A stretch of DNA of 33,761 nucleotides, taken from contig PMJK01000181.1 of NCBI GenBank assembly GCA_003158505.1, positions 1-33,761 on the forward strand, given 5' to 3'. Position 1 is the first letter of the stretch. Each line of letters opens with the position of its first letter. The DNA comes from Holophagaceae bacterium. Its GTDB lineage: Bacteria; Acidobacteriota; Holophagae; Holophagales; Holophagaceae. Of the stretch, positions 8,507-16,189 are shown in pieces. A program made the translations under genes and the position numbers. The notes under the pieces were generated by a model that was given only the letters and a program-made list of their open reading frames with translations, searched no databases and was not told where the DNA came from.

Positions 8507-10078
8507 ATGTTACGAAGGCTGGGTCGATTCGAACTTCAGAAGAGCCTCGGACAGGGCGCCATGGGCGAGGTATACCTCGGTCTGGATCCCGCCATTGGGC
8601 GAGAGGTGGCCATCAAGACCATTCATCGCGAGGCGGCCCAGGGGGCCGAGGCCCGGGAGCGGTTCGCCCAGGAGGCCAGAGCCGCCGGGACCCTGAACCA
8701 CCCGAACCTGGTGACCATCCACGAATTCGGCGAGGACCAGGGCGTGCTCTATCTGGCCATGGAATTCGTGCCGGGCGAGGACCTGGAGGCCATGCTTCGG
8801 AGCCGTGCGCTGGCGCCAATAGAGGCCCTGGAAGTCCTTGCCCAGGTCTGCGACGGCTTGGCCTATGCCCACCAAAAGGGCGTGCTGCATCGGGATATCA
8901 AGCCCAGCAACATCCGGGTGCGTCGCGAGGGTGAACGCCTGCTCGCCAAGGTGATGGATTTCGGCGTCGCCCGGGTGACGGGCTCCGACCTGACCGGAAC
9001 GGGCATCCTGCTTGGCACCTTCGGGTACATGGCGCCGGAATACATCAGGACCGGCCTGCCGGATCCCCGCAGCGACCTGTTCGCCGTGGGGGTGATCCTC
9101 TATGAGGCCCTGGCGGGCCGCCGTCCCTTCGAAGGGGATACCACGGCCACGGTGCTCTACCGGGTGGTGAACGAGGAGCCAGCCCCGCTGGCGCCTTCGA
9201 ACCTTCATGGCATCAGCCCCCAGGCAGACCTATTGCTGGCCAAGGCCCTAGCCAAGGATCCCGCTCAGCGCTTCCAGGCCGCCGAGGCCATGGCCAGGGC
9301 CCTCCGCGATGCGAGGGATCCTGCCTGGGCGGGCCTTCCAGGCAGCCTGCCTACGCGCTCGCTGCAGCGGTCCGCGGCCGCTTCTGGAGGTTCGTTCGCG
9401 CCTCGAAGGCGGAAGGTCCGGTGGATCGCTGCGATGTTGACCCTCGGTGCCCTGGGCCTGGGCGCCTGGTTTCAATGGGGGCGGCCAAGGACTCCGAGGC
9501 CCATCCCGCTTCCGTCAGCGGTTTCCCCCTCGGCTCCAACACCGGAGGTCTCACCCCTGCAATCGGCCCAACTCATGGGGAAGGTGGAACCAGCACCCGG
9601 GGTCGCCGTGTCAGAAGGTGCTGCCTGGCCCTCACCAGGCACGCAGGCCACACCGAAGGAATCATCCCGACCTGTCCGGGCCCCGAAATCCCACCCCCTG
9701 TCCGAGCAGGAGGCCTCGGATCTGCTCAACGAAGCCGCCAAAGGGCTTAGGGAGCAGCCCCAGGGTAGCCTGGCCCTTTGCGACCGCGTGATCCGGGACC
9801 ACCCCAAAAATCCCCGGGCCTACGCCTTGAAGACCACCGCGCTCTATGGCTTGGGGCGCTACCAGGAAATGTCCGGCGTACTGGATGCGGGCCGGGAGCA
9901 CGGGGTGAAACCCGCGCAGTACCTGGCCTTCGGTCACTTCACAGCCATGCTTCGAGAGGAGCGCCGGGAGCGGCGCCTGCCTCCCAAGGTGCGCGAATCC
10001 CTGGTGGCCGAACTTCCCACCCTGCGGCCGGGGCAGGGACTACGGCAGCCGCGAGTTCAGCGGCCATCCAGTGATTGA
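8507..10078 (+). CDS. Membrane-anchored PknB-type Ser/Thr protein kinase, paralogue of the preceding gene
   Basis: A 523-residue Hanks-type kinase. The catalytic residues fall at exactly the same positions as in the upstream kinase: GQGAMGEVY (15-23), K37, H128-R-D130, D151-F-G153 and A176-P-E178. After the kinase domain come a basic stretch, one membrane segment (about 306-323, IAAMLTLGALGLGAWF), a long Pro/Ser-rich linker, and a helical C-terminal region with a TPR-like repeat (NPRAYALKTTALYGLGRYQE). In the usual topology the C-terminal part would be periplasmic. ATG 8507 follows AGGTGG (8497-8502); an upstream ATG at 8471 is in frame but adds residues absent from the paralogue. The 3' end overlaps the convergent lipoprotein gene by 22 bases. 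The pair looks like a tandem duplication with later divergence of the tails. Confidence 0.92.
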   Translation: MLRRLGRFELQKSLGQGAMGEVYLGLDPAIGREVAIKTIHREAAQGAEARERFAQEARAAGTLNHPNLVTIHEFGEDQGVLYLAMEFVPGEDLEAMLRSRALAPIEALEVLAQVCDGLAYAHQKGVLHRDIKPSNIRVRREGERLLAKVMDFGVARVTGSDLTGTGILLGTFGYMAPEYIRTGLPDPRSDLFAVGVILYEALAGRRPFEGDTTATVLYRVVNEEPAPLAPSNLHGISPQADLLLAKALAKDPAQRFQAAEAMARALRDARDPAWAGLPGSLPTRSLQRSAAASGGSFAPRRRKVRWIAAMLTLGALGLGAWFQWGRPRTPRPIPLPSAVSPSAPTPEVSPLQSAQLMGKVEPAPGVAVSEGAAWPSPGTQATPKESSRPVRAPKSHPLSEQEASDLLNEAAKGLREQPQGSLALCDRVIRDHPKNPRAYALKTTALYGLGRYQEMSGVLDAGREHGVKPAQYLAFGHFTAMLREERRERRLPPKVRESLVAELPTLRPGQGLRQPRVQRPSSD

Positions 10079-10491
10079 ATTTCGAGCAGCTTCCAGTCCC
10101 CTCTGGCCTTGCGCCAAAGCAGCCAGAAACTGCGGTGCGAGGCGTCCTGGGGCAGCAGGCTTCCGCTGCGCCCCGTGAGGAGCAGATCCACTTCCTGGAA
10201 GGCCTCGCTCCTCTTCACCGTGATCTCGTTCCGCACGACGGTCACGCCGACCTTCTCCTGTCTTAAGATTCCGAGAAGGAACAGTCTCGCCGTGGCCTTA
10301 TCCATGCCATCGGGACCTCGGAACTCCGGATCCAGGCTTGACGTGGCTTCGGCCACGTCCCCCGACTCCACCCCGGCACGGCAGGTTTCAAAGGCTTTCC
10401 GGACCTGATCCTCCGGCTGGTCCGAATGGCAGGCGGCAAGGAAACAGAGGATGGACAGGGCGGCGGCCAAGGGACCCCAGCGTTTTCTCAT
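10057..10491 (-). CDS. Small putative lipoprotein of unknown function
   Basis: A 144-residue protein with a lipoprotein signal: basic start (MRKRW), hydrophobic core and lipobox FLAAC with the acceptor Cys at 21. The mature part begins HSDQPEDQVRKAFETCRAGVESGD and ends in a Trp-rich beta section (FWLLWRKARGDWKLLEI). That pattern, a helical start followed by strands ending in WKL, resembles NTF2/SnoaL-like small folds, but I cannot confirm it. ATG 10491 is preceded by GAGGAGG at a good distance. The gene is convergent with the kinase pair and overlaps the second kinase by 22 bases. Function is not recognised. Confidence 0.8.
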   Translation of the reverse strand: MRKRWGPLAAALSILCFLAACHSDQPEDQVRKAFETCRAGVESGDVAEATSSLDPEFRGPDGMDKATARLFLLGILRQEKVGVTVVRNEITVKRSEAFQEVDLLLTGRSGSLLPQDASHRSFWLLWRKARGDWKLLEIQSLDGR

Positions 10492-10599
10492 CGAGCCTCC
10501 TCATTCCATCCCGCCTGGTGTCCATGGAAGGATAGCTCCCCGGATCAAGCGTCCAGGGTAATGGCCGGGAACCCTTCACGTCGGTCCGGACCTTTTCGG

Positions 10600-10605
10600 T
10601 AGCAT
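10600..10605 (+). promoter_or_regulatory. TAGCAT box, weak candidate -10 element
   Basis: GGTAGCAT lies 44 bases before the Fe-S protein start and resembles the TAGACT boxes seen elsewhere here. One base differs at each of positions 4 and 5, so the support is weak. Confidence 0.25.
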
Positions 10606-10649
10606 GGGTGCAAGGAATCAGGCTCAACCGCATCCATCCGAGACCCGCC

Positions 10650-11942
10650 ATGGCCCACCACACCCTCAAGGCCAGCCACCAGAAGCTCGTGGAGCGACTC
10701 AACCGCTTCCCTCAGGGGGCGCCACCCTCGGAGCTGCTCTTTCAGATTCTCCGGGTCCTCTTCACCGAGGAGGAGGCCGGGTTGGTCGCCCTGCTGCCCA
10801 TCCGACCCTTCACGGCCGCCCATGCCGCGCAGGTCTGGAAGAGGCCCGAGGACGCCTGCCTGGGCATCCTGGATCGCCTGGCGGATCGCGGGATGCTGCT
10901 GGACCTGGAGCATCCCGATGGCACGCGGACCTTCGTGCTGCCCCCGCCCATGGCGGGCTTCTTCGAATTCTCCATGATGCGGATCGGCAACGGCTACGAC
11001 CAGAAGCTGCTGGCGGAGCTCTTCTACCAGTATCTGAACGTGGAGGAGGACTTCGTCCGGGAGTTGTTCGCGGGCGGGGAGACGCAGGTGGGCCGGGTCT
11101 TCGTGAACGAGGGGGCCCTTCCCGAGCATGCCCTCCACGTGATGGATTACGAGCGGGCCTCGGAGGTGATCCGCACGGCCTCCCACATCGGCATTGGAAC
11201 CTGCTACTGCCGCCACAAGATGGCGCACCTCGGGAAGGCCTGCCAGGCGCCCATGGACATCTGCATGACCTTCAACGGCACGGCCGGCTCACTCATCCGG
11301 CACCGCGTCGCCCGGCGGGTGGACGTCTCTGAGGGGCTGGACCTGCTGGCCCAGGCCGTGGACGGCAACCTGGTCCAGTTCGGCGAGAACGTGCGCGACC
11401 AGGTGGGGTTCATCTGCAACTGCTGCGGCTGCTGTTGCGAGGCCATGCTGGCGGCCAAGCGCTTCGCGGTGTTGAATCCCATCGCCACCACGAACCACCT
11501 GCCGGAGGTGGAGGCCGAGGCCTGCAACGGCTGCGGGAAGTGCGTGGAGGTCTGTCCGGTGGAGGCCATGGGCCTCGTGTCCAGTGGGGATCCCCAACAC
11601 CCGAAGCGCAAGAAGGCGCGGCTGGACGAATCCATCTGCCTGGGCTGCGGCGTATGCGTGCGCGCCTGCTCCCGGCGGGCCCTGCGCCTGCGCCCGCGGG
11701 CCCGTCGTGTCATCACCCCGGTCAACACGGCCCATCGGGTGGTGCTGATGGCCATCGAGCGCGGTCAGCTCCAGAACCTGATCTTCGATAATCAGGCACA
11801 TATCCAGCACAAGGCCATGGCCGCCATTCTTGGCGTGATTCTCAAGCTGCCCCCCTTGAAGCAGGCCCTGGCCAGCCGGCAGATGAAGTCCCGCTACCTG
11901 GAGAGGCTGTTGTCCCGGAGGGACGTCAGCCACCGGGCTTAA
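10650..11942 (+). CDS. Multi-cluster 4Fe-4S ferredoxin-type protein
   Basis: A 430-residue cytoplasmic iron-sulfur protein. The N-terminal roughly 100 residues look like a winged-helix region (ELLFQILRVLFTEEEAGLVALLP, then a segment ending FVLPPPMAGFFEF). Cys groups follow: C185, C187, C198 and C205; a dense cluster C256, C258, C259, C261, C262 and C263 (CNCCGCCC); and two classical 4Fe-4S motifs, C292-C295-C298-C302P and C330-C333-C336-C340. It is probably an electron carrier or redox-linked regulator; the partner is unknown. ATG 10650 was preferred to an in-frame GTG at 10608 because the extra residues are not family-like, though the Shine-Dalgarno sequence is weak. The 3' end overlaps the convergent CYTH gene by 17 bases. 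Confidence 0.85.
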   Translation: MAHHTLKASHQKLVERLNRFPQGAPPSELLFQILRVLFTEEEAGLVALLPIRPFTAAHAAQVWKRPEDACLGILDRLADRGMLLDLEHPDGTRTFVLPPPMAGFFEFSMMRIGNGYDQKLLAELFYQYLNVEEDFVRELFAGGETQVGRVFVNEGALPEHALHVMDYERASEVIRTASHIGIGTCYCRHKMAHLGKACQAPMDICMTFNGTAGSLIRHRVARRVDVSEGLDLLAQAVDGNLVQFGENVRDQVGFICNCCGCCCEAMLAAKRFAVLNPIATTNHLPEVEAEACNGCGKCVEVCPVEAMGLVSSGDPQHPKRKKARLDESICLGCGVCVRACSRRALRLRPRARRVITPVNTAHRVVLMAIERGQLQNLIFDNQAHIQHKAMAAILGVILKLPPLKQALASRQMKSRYLERLLSRRDVSHRA

Positions 11943-12489
11943 GGACCTGGGATCCGGGGTCCGTGGATCCCAGCCCGTAGGCCTGGTACAGCTCGGGGTA
12001 GCTGCGCGGTTCCGCGCGATCCGGTGCAAGGCCCAGTCCCTCCATGGCCGCGCGGATGGCCTGGGGATCCCCTTCCAGCTCGAGGTAGCAACCGAAAGGG
12101 GTCTCGTCGAGGCAGGCCTCCAGCTCTGCGCGCTCCCATACGGCGCGCCGTTTCTCCATGCGCAGGACGGGCTCGAAGCCGAGGGCTCGGAGGATGGCCT
12201 CCAGGGCCTCGCCGTCCTCGATGCCTGTCTCCTGCTCGGGACGGATCTTCAGGATGGCGTCGGGCACCTTGGGGCCCTTCCAGGTCAGGCGTATTCGTCC
12301 GGCGAAGCCGCGGATCCGAAGGGCTGATCCTGTGGCACGCAGCTCGCCATGCCGGTCCCAGAGCACGCTGACCTCGGGCTGCAGGGGGGTGGCCTCGTGG
12401 AAGCCCAGGGCCTCCAGCAGGGGCCGGAAGGGGCCCGTGGCCGGGATGCGCAGCTTCAGTTCGATCTCCAGGGCTGATTTGTGCTTCAT
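11926..12489 (-). CDS. CYTH-domain phosphohydrolase/cyclase family protein
   Basis: A 187-residue protein that begins with the CYTH signature E8-x-E10-x-K12 (EIELKLRI) and continues with charged beta strands as in the triphosphate tunnel fold: LRIRGFAGRIRLTWKGPK, RMEKRRAVWE, and YLELEGDPQAI near the C-terminus. CYTH enzymes use these charged tunnel residues and a metal to act on triphosphates such as thiamine triphosphate, inorganic triphosphate, or ATP (class IV adenylate cyclase). Which substrate applies cannot be told from sequence alone. ATG 12489 has GGAG 10 bases upstream; an in-frame ATG at 12513 would add eight residues. It is convergent with the Fe-S gene and divergent from the next gene. 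Confidence 0.82.
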   Translation of the reverse strand: MKHKSALEIELKLRIPATGPFRPLLEALGFHEATPLQPEVSVLWDRHGELRATGSALRIRGFAGRIRLTWKGPKVPDAILKIRPEQETGIEDGEALEAILRALGFEPVLRMEKRRAVWERAELEACLDETPFGCYLELEGDPQAIRAAMEGLGLAPDRAEPRSYPELYQAYGLGSTDPGSQVLKPGG

Positions 12490-12539
12490 CGCGGCGTGTC
12501 TCCGATCGGTCATGATGGTGCTGTGCCCATGGCCCCATC

Positions 12540-13844
12540 GTGATCCCTCAACGGTACATCATCGCCAGCCTCTTCATCGCCGCCATGCTGCTGCTCTTCG
12601 CGGTGGTGCAGGCTCCGCGCCCCGTGAGTGCCGGGGGTGTCACCGCCGAGGGAACACCGGCCATGATGAACCTGGGCAGCTTCGAAACCCTGGCCGAATT
12701 CCGCCTGGTGGATGGATGGGCGCCGCGCTTTCAGGGGGCCCAGGACCCGGATCAGTCCGAGGCCTGGCCCTTCGAGGGCGGATTCGGAACGCCTTGGGAG
12801 CCCGCCACGCCCTACCTGGCGGATCAGGGCCTGGCCCTGAACGGTCCTGGCGGCCACAGCGAGGTGGTGCTGTGGCGGGGGCTGGAGTGGCGGCACTACC
12901 GCTTCGACGCGCCCCTGTGCTCAGCCCGCCTGGATCCATCCAAGGGAAATCGCCTGCTGGTGACCCTTCAGATGGGACCCTCGCGGTTCGAGACCCGCCT
13001 ACTGGAGGTGCCCGAGGGCCGCATCCTCTGGTCTGCGCAATCGGGCCCCTGGAGCCGGTTCAGCTGGGACGGCCGGGTCGCGTTGATTGGCTTCTTCGAG
13101 CCCCCTGAGGGTCATGGCGAGTCCAGGCTTCTGCTGAGTGCCCTGCCGTGTGATGCAGAGCCCGGGGAGCCCACCCTGGCGGGCTGGGACGAACCGGGGC
13201 TGCCACCCCCGCCAAAGGGTGTGGCCACCCGGGCGGAGGCTCTGACCGAGGATGGCCAGGATCTGCCCGGCCTGCGGGTCGAGATTCCCTGGCATGCAGG
13301 GGATCGGATGTGGATCCCGCGCGGGAACAGGCTCTGGCATGGCGGGCCCCAGGGCTGGACGGCATGGGGACTCGAGGGGGGGCGCTGGCGTCGGCTGGTG
13401 GTTGGCACCGGCTTTCTGAGCGCCCATCCACCGCAACAGATGGGGCTGGTGGAACCTGTCCCAGAGGAGGGCATGATCCGTCTAACGAGCCCCCTGGCGA
13501 AGGTGGAGTGGACCGAGGTGGCGTCCGATGTTCCACCATGGCCTGCCTGGGACCCCGCCTGGGCCTGGCGGGACAATGGCGCCTTCGACGCGTGGGATCA
13601 GCGGTGGAACGAGCGTGCCCTGCCGCCGGAACGACAGCGGCAGAGCCTGTTTGAGTCCTACCGGTCCGAATGGCGATCAGCCATGGGGCTGCGGATCTCG
13701 GTCAAGGGCTGGCTGCCGCGGGGGCCCGAGATCGCCCTTCGCGAGCCCTTCGGGGTTGCCTGGATCTGGGTGGGGGACCGGGTGCTGCTGGTTCGGCTCG
13801 TGGAGGTCGAGCGGGTCCGGATGCTCAGGAAGTTGCTGCGCTAG
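12540..13844 (+). CDS. Exported or membrane-anchored protein of unknown function
   Basis: A 434-residue product that I do not recognise. It starts with a hydrophobic segment (about 7-26, IIASLFIAAMLLLFAVVQA) that is either a signal peptide or an anchor. The rest is rich in Trp, Pro and Gly with many short beta-like stretches (WRHYRFDAPL, RLLVTLQMGP, WRRLVVGTGF), compatible with a beta-propeller or beta-sandwich, but no motif identifies a family. It ends with a hydrophobic, basic section (VAWIWVGDRVLLVRLVEVERV, shortened here). The GTG start at 12540 lacks a visible Shine-Dalgarno sequence; no other in-frame start fits before the signal segment. It is divergent from the CYTH gene across a 50-base gap. 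Confidence 0.75.
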   Translation: MIPQRYIIASLFIAAMLLLFAVVQAPRPVSAGGVTAEGTPAMMNLGSFETLAEFRLVDGWAPRFQGAQDPDQSEAWPFEGGFGTPWEPATPYLADQGLALNGPGGHSEVVLWRGLEWRHYRFDAPLCSARLDPSKGNRLLVTLQMGPSRFETRLLEVPEGRILWSAQSGPWSRFSWDGRVALIGFFEPPEGHGESRLLLSALPCDAEPGEPTLAGWDEPGLPPPPKGVATRAEALTEDGQDLPGLRVEIPWHAGDRMWIPRGNRLWHGGPQGWTAWGLEGGRWRRLVVGTGFLSAHPPQQMGLVEPVPEEGMIRLTSPLAKVEWTEVASDVPPWPAWDPAWAWRDNGAFDAWDQRWNERALPPERQRQSLFESYRSEWRSAMGLRISVKGWLPRGPEIALREPFGVAWIWVGDRVLLVRLVEVERVRMLRKLLR

Positions 13845-13923
13845 GGGTCTGTCCAAGTCATTGGAATGCCCCATGGGTTCGCCTCCTTTTCGATCCTTGG
13901 TCTTCAGAAGTGCACATTTCTGG

Positions 13924-13929
13924 TAGCGT
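13924..13929 (+). promoter_or_regulatory. TAGCGT box, weak candidate -10 element
   Basis: GGTAGCGT sits 45 bases before the receiver-protein start in a 130-base intergenic region with lower GC than its surroundings (TTCAGAAGTGCACATTTC). It resembles the TAGACT boxes but matches poorly at positions 4 and 5. Confidence 0.25.
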
Positions 13930-13974
13930 TGTGCCCAGCCACTCCTTCTCCCTTCCGGCTTCCCGAGGTTTCCG

Positions 13975-15426
13975 ATGCCGCGTCTCCTCCTCGTGGACGA
14001 CAATCCCAGCATCCACCGGATTGCCGAATCCCTCCTGGCCCCCACCGATGTGGAGCTTGTCTGCGTAGCCTCTGCCGCAGAGGCCCTGGACCGCATTGAG
14101 CGCGGCGAGCGCTTTGACGTGGCCCTCATCGACACGGCCATGCCCGGTATGGATGGATGGACCCTGCTCAGCCGACTCAGGGAGATGGAAGAGACGGTCC
14201 GCATGCCGATCGCCTTGATGGCAGGGGTGCTGGATCCTGTGGATCCCTCGAAGTTGGCCAAGGCCCCCATCCAGGGGTTCCTGAAGAAGCCCATCGAGCT
14301 TCGTGAGCTGGGGGACCGCGTCAAGGCCCTCCTGGCCACGCCCGTGGTGGTCAGTCCCTCCCCCTTCAGCACCATGCCCGCCATCCCCGTCAAGGATCTG
14401 TTGAAGCGCGGCGAGGAGGCCCTGCCGGAACTTCGCCCTGAACCTGCAGTTGAACCCGCCGGGCCTGTGGATCTGGATCTGAAACAGCCCGAGCCGGAGG
14501 ACGATCTCATCGTGCTCACCGCAGAGGACGTGTGGCCCGAGGAACCCATTCCGGTCGTTACCACCGAATCAGCCCCCCCCACCCCAGTCCTGCATGATGT
14601 GCATCTGGAATTGGAGGAATTGGATGTGGCCGAGCCAGCCCTCCCTGCTCCGGCGCTGCATGATGTGCATCTGGAATTGGAGGAATTGGATCTCGAGAGC
14701 CTTCAGGATCTGGCGGGCCAGCCCCTTAGCGTCACCGGGCCAGCGTCCGATCTACAGCCTGAAACTCCCTCTGAATTCGAGCCAGAAGAGATCCTGACGG
14801 TGGAAGAGGACAACATCCTCACCCTTTCCGGCCTGGAAGAGTTGGAAACAATTCCCGCGGATTTCATTGACGCATCCTACAGTCCAACTCCGGAACCTGT
14901 GGCCGAACTGGATGATTCCTTCTACAGCCCAGCTCCTGAACCCGTGGCCGAACCAGATGATTCCCTCGCCCATCTTCCTGAAGCGGCCACGCTGTTGGGA
15001 ATGGATGGGGCGGATGAGAGCCCAGAGCTGGTTACCTTTGCCTTCGTCGATGAGGCCGTAGAAGTCGATGAACTTGCGCCCGCCATTCAGGAACCTGCGC
15101 CGGTAACCCCTGAATCCGCGCCCGTCATGCAAGAGCTCTCGCCCGTGGCCGCAGAACCAGTCTTCGATCTGGAGATGGAGGAATTCGCACTCGTGTCTGC
15201 CGCAGGCGGGCAGGTGCCTGCCGTTCCTGGTCATGACGCAATGGTTCCTGCTGAGCAGTCACCCGTGACCACGGAACAGGCCCGGGCCGTGGTCCAGGCC
15301 ATGTTGGCGGACCCAGTACTGGTGGATGCCTTGGTCAAGGCCGTGGTGGCGCGCATGGGTGATCAGGTACTTCGCGAGATCGCCTGGGAAGTCATGCCGG
15401 ATCTGGCGGGAAGATTGCAAGGCTAG
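13975..15426 (+). CDS. Response-regulator receiver protein with long acidic, repeat-bearing tail
   Basis: A 483-residue protein. Residues 1-120 form a receiver domain: acidic pair D8-D9, phosphoacceptor D53 (LIDTAMPGMDG) and K105 in FLKKP. The Thr/Ser switch position after strand four appears to be Ala (A83 in ALMAG), which may weaken signalling. There is no DNA-binding domain. About 300 acidic, Pro-rich residues follow, with two tandem repeats: 22-residue units containing LHDVHLELEELD, and 15-residue units containing PEPVAE. The C-terminal roughly 50 residues form a helical block (QARAVVQAMLAD, then REIAWEVMPDLA) that I recall from receiver proteins of Deltaproteobacteria and Acidobacteria. 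It is followed 54 bases later by the conserved unknown gene, probably in one operon. Confidence 0.85.
   Translation: MPRLLLVDDNPSIHRIAESLLAPTDVELVCVASAAEALDRIERGERFDVALIDTAMPGMDGWTLLSRLREMEETVRMPIALMAGVLDPVDPSKLAKAPIQGFLKKPIELRELGDRVKALLATPVVVSPSPFSTMPAIPVKDLLKRGEEALPELRPEPAVEPAGPVDLDLKQPEPEDDLIVLTAEDVWPEEPIPVVTTESAPPTPVLHDVHLELEELDVAEPALPAPALHDVHLELEELDLESLQDLAGQPLSVTGPASDLQPETPSEFEPEEILTVEEDNILTLSGLEELETIPADFIDASYSPTPEPVAELDDSFYSPAPEPVAEPDDSLAHLPEAATLLGMDGADESPELVTFAFVDEAVEVDELAPAIQEPAPVTPESAPVMQELSPVAAEPVFDLEMEEFALVSAAGGQVPAVPGHDAMVPAEQSPVTTEQARAVVQAMLADPVLVDALVKAVVARMGDQVLREIAWEVMPDLAGRLQG
14590..14691 (+). repeat. 66-bp tandem repeat in the receiver-protein tail
   Basis: An identical 36-base block (14590-14625 and 14656-14691, starting CTGCATGATGTG) recurs at a spacing of 66 bases, which is 22 codons and in frame. 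It encodes LHDVHLELEELD twice. DNA identity over the block indicates a recent duplication or gene conversion. Confidence 0.9.
14878..14967 (+). repeat. 45-bp imperfect tandem repeat in the receiver-protein tail
   Basis: Two adjacent 15-codon units encode YSPTPEPVAELDDSF and YSPAPEPVAEPDDSL. The DNA copies differ at several third positions, so this duplication looks older than the 66-bp repeat upstream. Confidence 0.75.
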
Positions 15427-15480
15427 GCCCATGACCCAATCCTTCCTCGAGTTCCCAAGGCCGTCCCCCAGGCTCCTGCC

Positions 15481-16125
15481 ATGATCACCGGCTACAACAC
15501 GGATGTACGGCACGGGAACCGGGTCTTCCATGTCCAGACAGAGGACAAGGGTCGGTCCAACCCCAAGATTGAAACGCTCATCTATGTGGGCGGCGAAATC
15601 CTGGACAATTATCGTTCGTCCTACGGGGACCTGCTGGCTCGTCCTCCCGTGTCGGAGTCGGCCATCCAGGGGCTCATGGACGACCAGCATCGGGCCGTCA
15701 TCCGCGACATCAAGAATGGCAAGTACGATCCCACCCCGCCAGATCTCATGGAGTCGGAGGCCTTCAATGACCGCCCCCTGGATCAGGCCATCCTGGAATT
15801 TCTTCAACAGGAAGGCGATGTGGACTGCCTCGAATTGGTGTTGGACCAGCCCCTCAAGCCCGCCTTTGGGAGCTTGTTCCGGGTGGAGGTGCGGGCGCGG
15901 CTGTGCCAGAGCCAGAGCCCAGTGTCCGGTGCCGAAGTGGCCGTGAAACTGGTATCCAGCCTCAAGAAGGCCTCGAGCCTGCTGTCGGGGCGGACCAGTG
16001 CTGATGGCCTGTTTGTCGGCGAGGTCCAGCTTCCCCCCAGCCAACCAGGCCAATGCGCCGTCGTGGTGAGTTGCACCAGCGACCAGGGTTTCGATGAATT
16101 GAAGGCTGCCGTGGTGGTTGTTTGA
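15481..16125 (+). CDS. Conserved protein of unknown function (MITGYNTDVRHG family)
   Basis: A 214-residue soluble protein. Its N-terminus (MITGYNTDVRHG, then VFHVQTEDKG, then IETLIYVGGEIL) matches a family I recall from Acidobacteria and Deltaproteobacteria that has no assigned function. Residues 1-100 look alpha/beta with a charged helix (IRDIKNGKY). Residues 115-214 look like a beta-sandwich of the carboxypeptidase-regulatory or Ig-like type (FRVEVRARL, VSGAEVAVKLVSS, SADGLFVGEVQLP, CAVVVSCTSD). There is no signal peptide or membrane segment. It lies 54 bases after the receiver-protein gene on the same strand, so a shared operon is likely. The stop codon touches the dyad at 16125-16150. Confidence 0.8.
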   Translation: MITGYNTDVRHGNRVFHVQTEDKGRSNPKIETLIYVGGEILDNYRSSYGDLLARPPVSESAIQGLMDDQHRAVIRDIKNGKYDPTPPDLMESEAFNDRPLDQAILEFLQQEGDVDCLELVLDQPLKPAFGSLFRVEVRARLCQSQSPVSGAEVAVKLVSSLKKASSLLSGRTSADGLFVGEVQLPPSQPGQCAVVVSCTSDQGFDELKAAVVVV

Positions 16126-16150
16126 GTGTCTAAATAAAAATTTAGACACT
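16125..16150 (+). promoter_or_regulatory. Perfect dyad upstream of the MerR-family regulator: candidate operator (or terminator)
   Basis: Perfect 11-bp arms AGTGTCTAAAT (16125-16135) and ATTTAGACACT (16140-16150) flank a four-base AAAA centre. The arms are AT-rich in a GC-rich genome. The right arm contains TAGACA (16143-16148), which with TATCCT (16165-16170) at 16-base spacing makes a plausible promoter for the regulator gene 40 bases downstream. A dyad over the -35 box suggests autoregulation. Because a TTTT run starts at its last base and it begins at the preceding stop codon, it could instead act as a weak terminator. Confidence 0.55.
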
Positions 16151-16189
16151 TTTGCTGCAGCCCTTATCCTGGTCCTCACGGGGTGGGCC

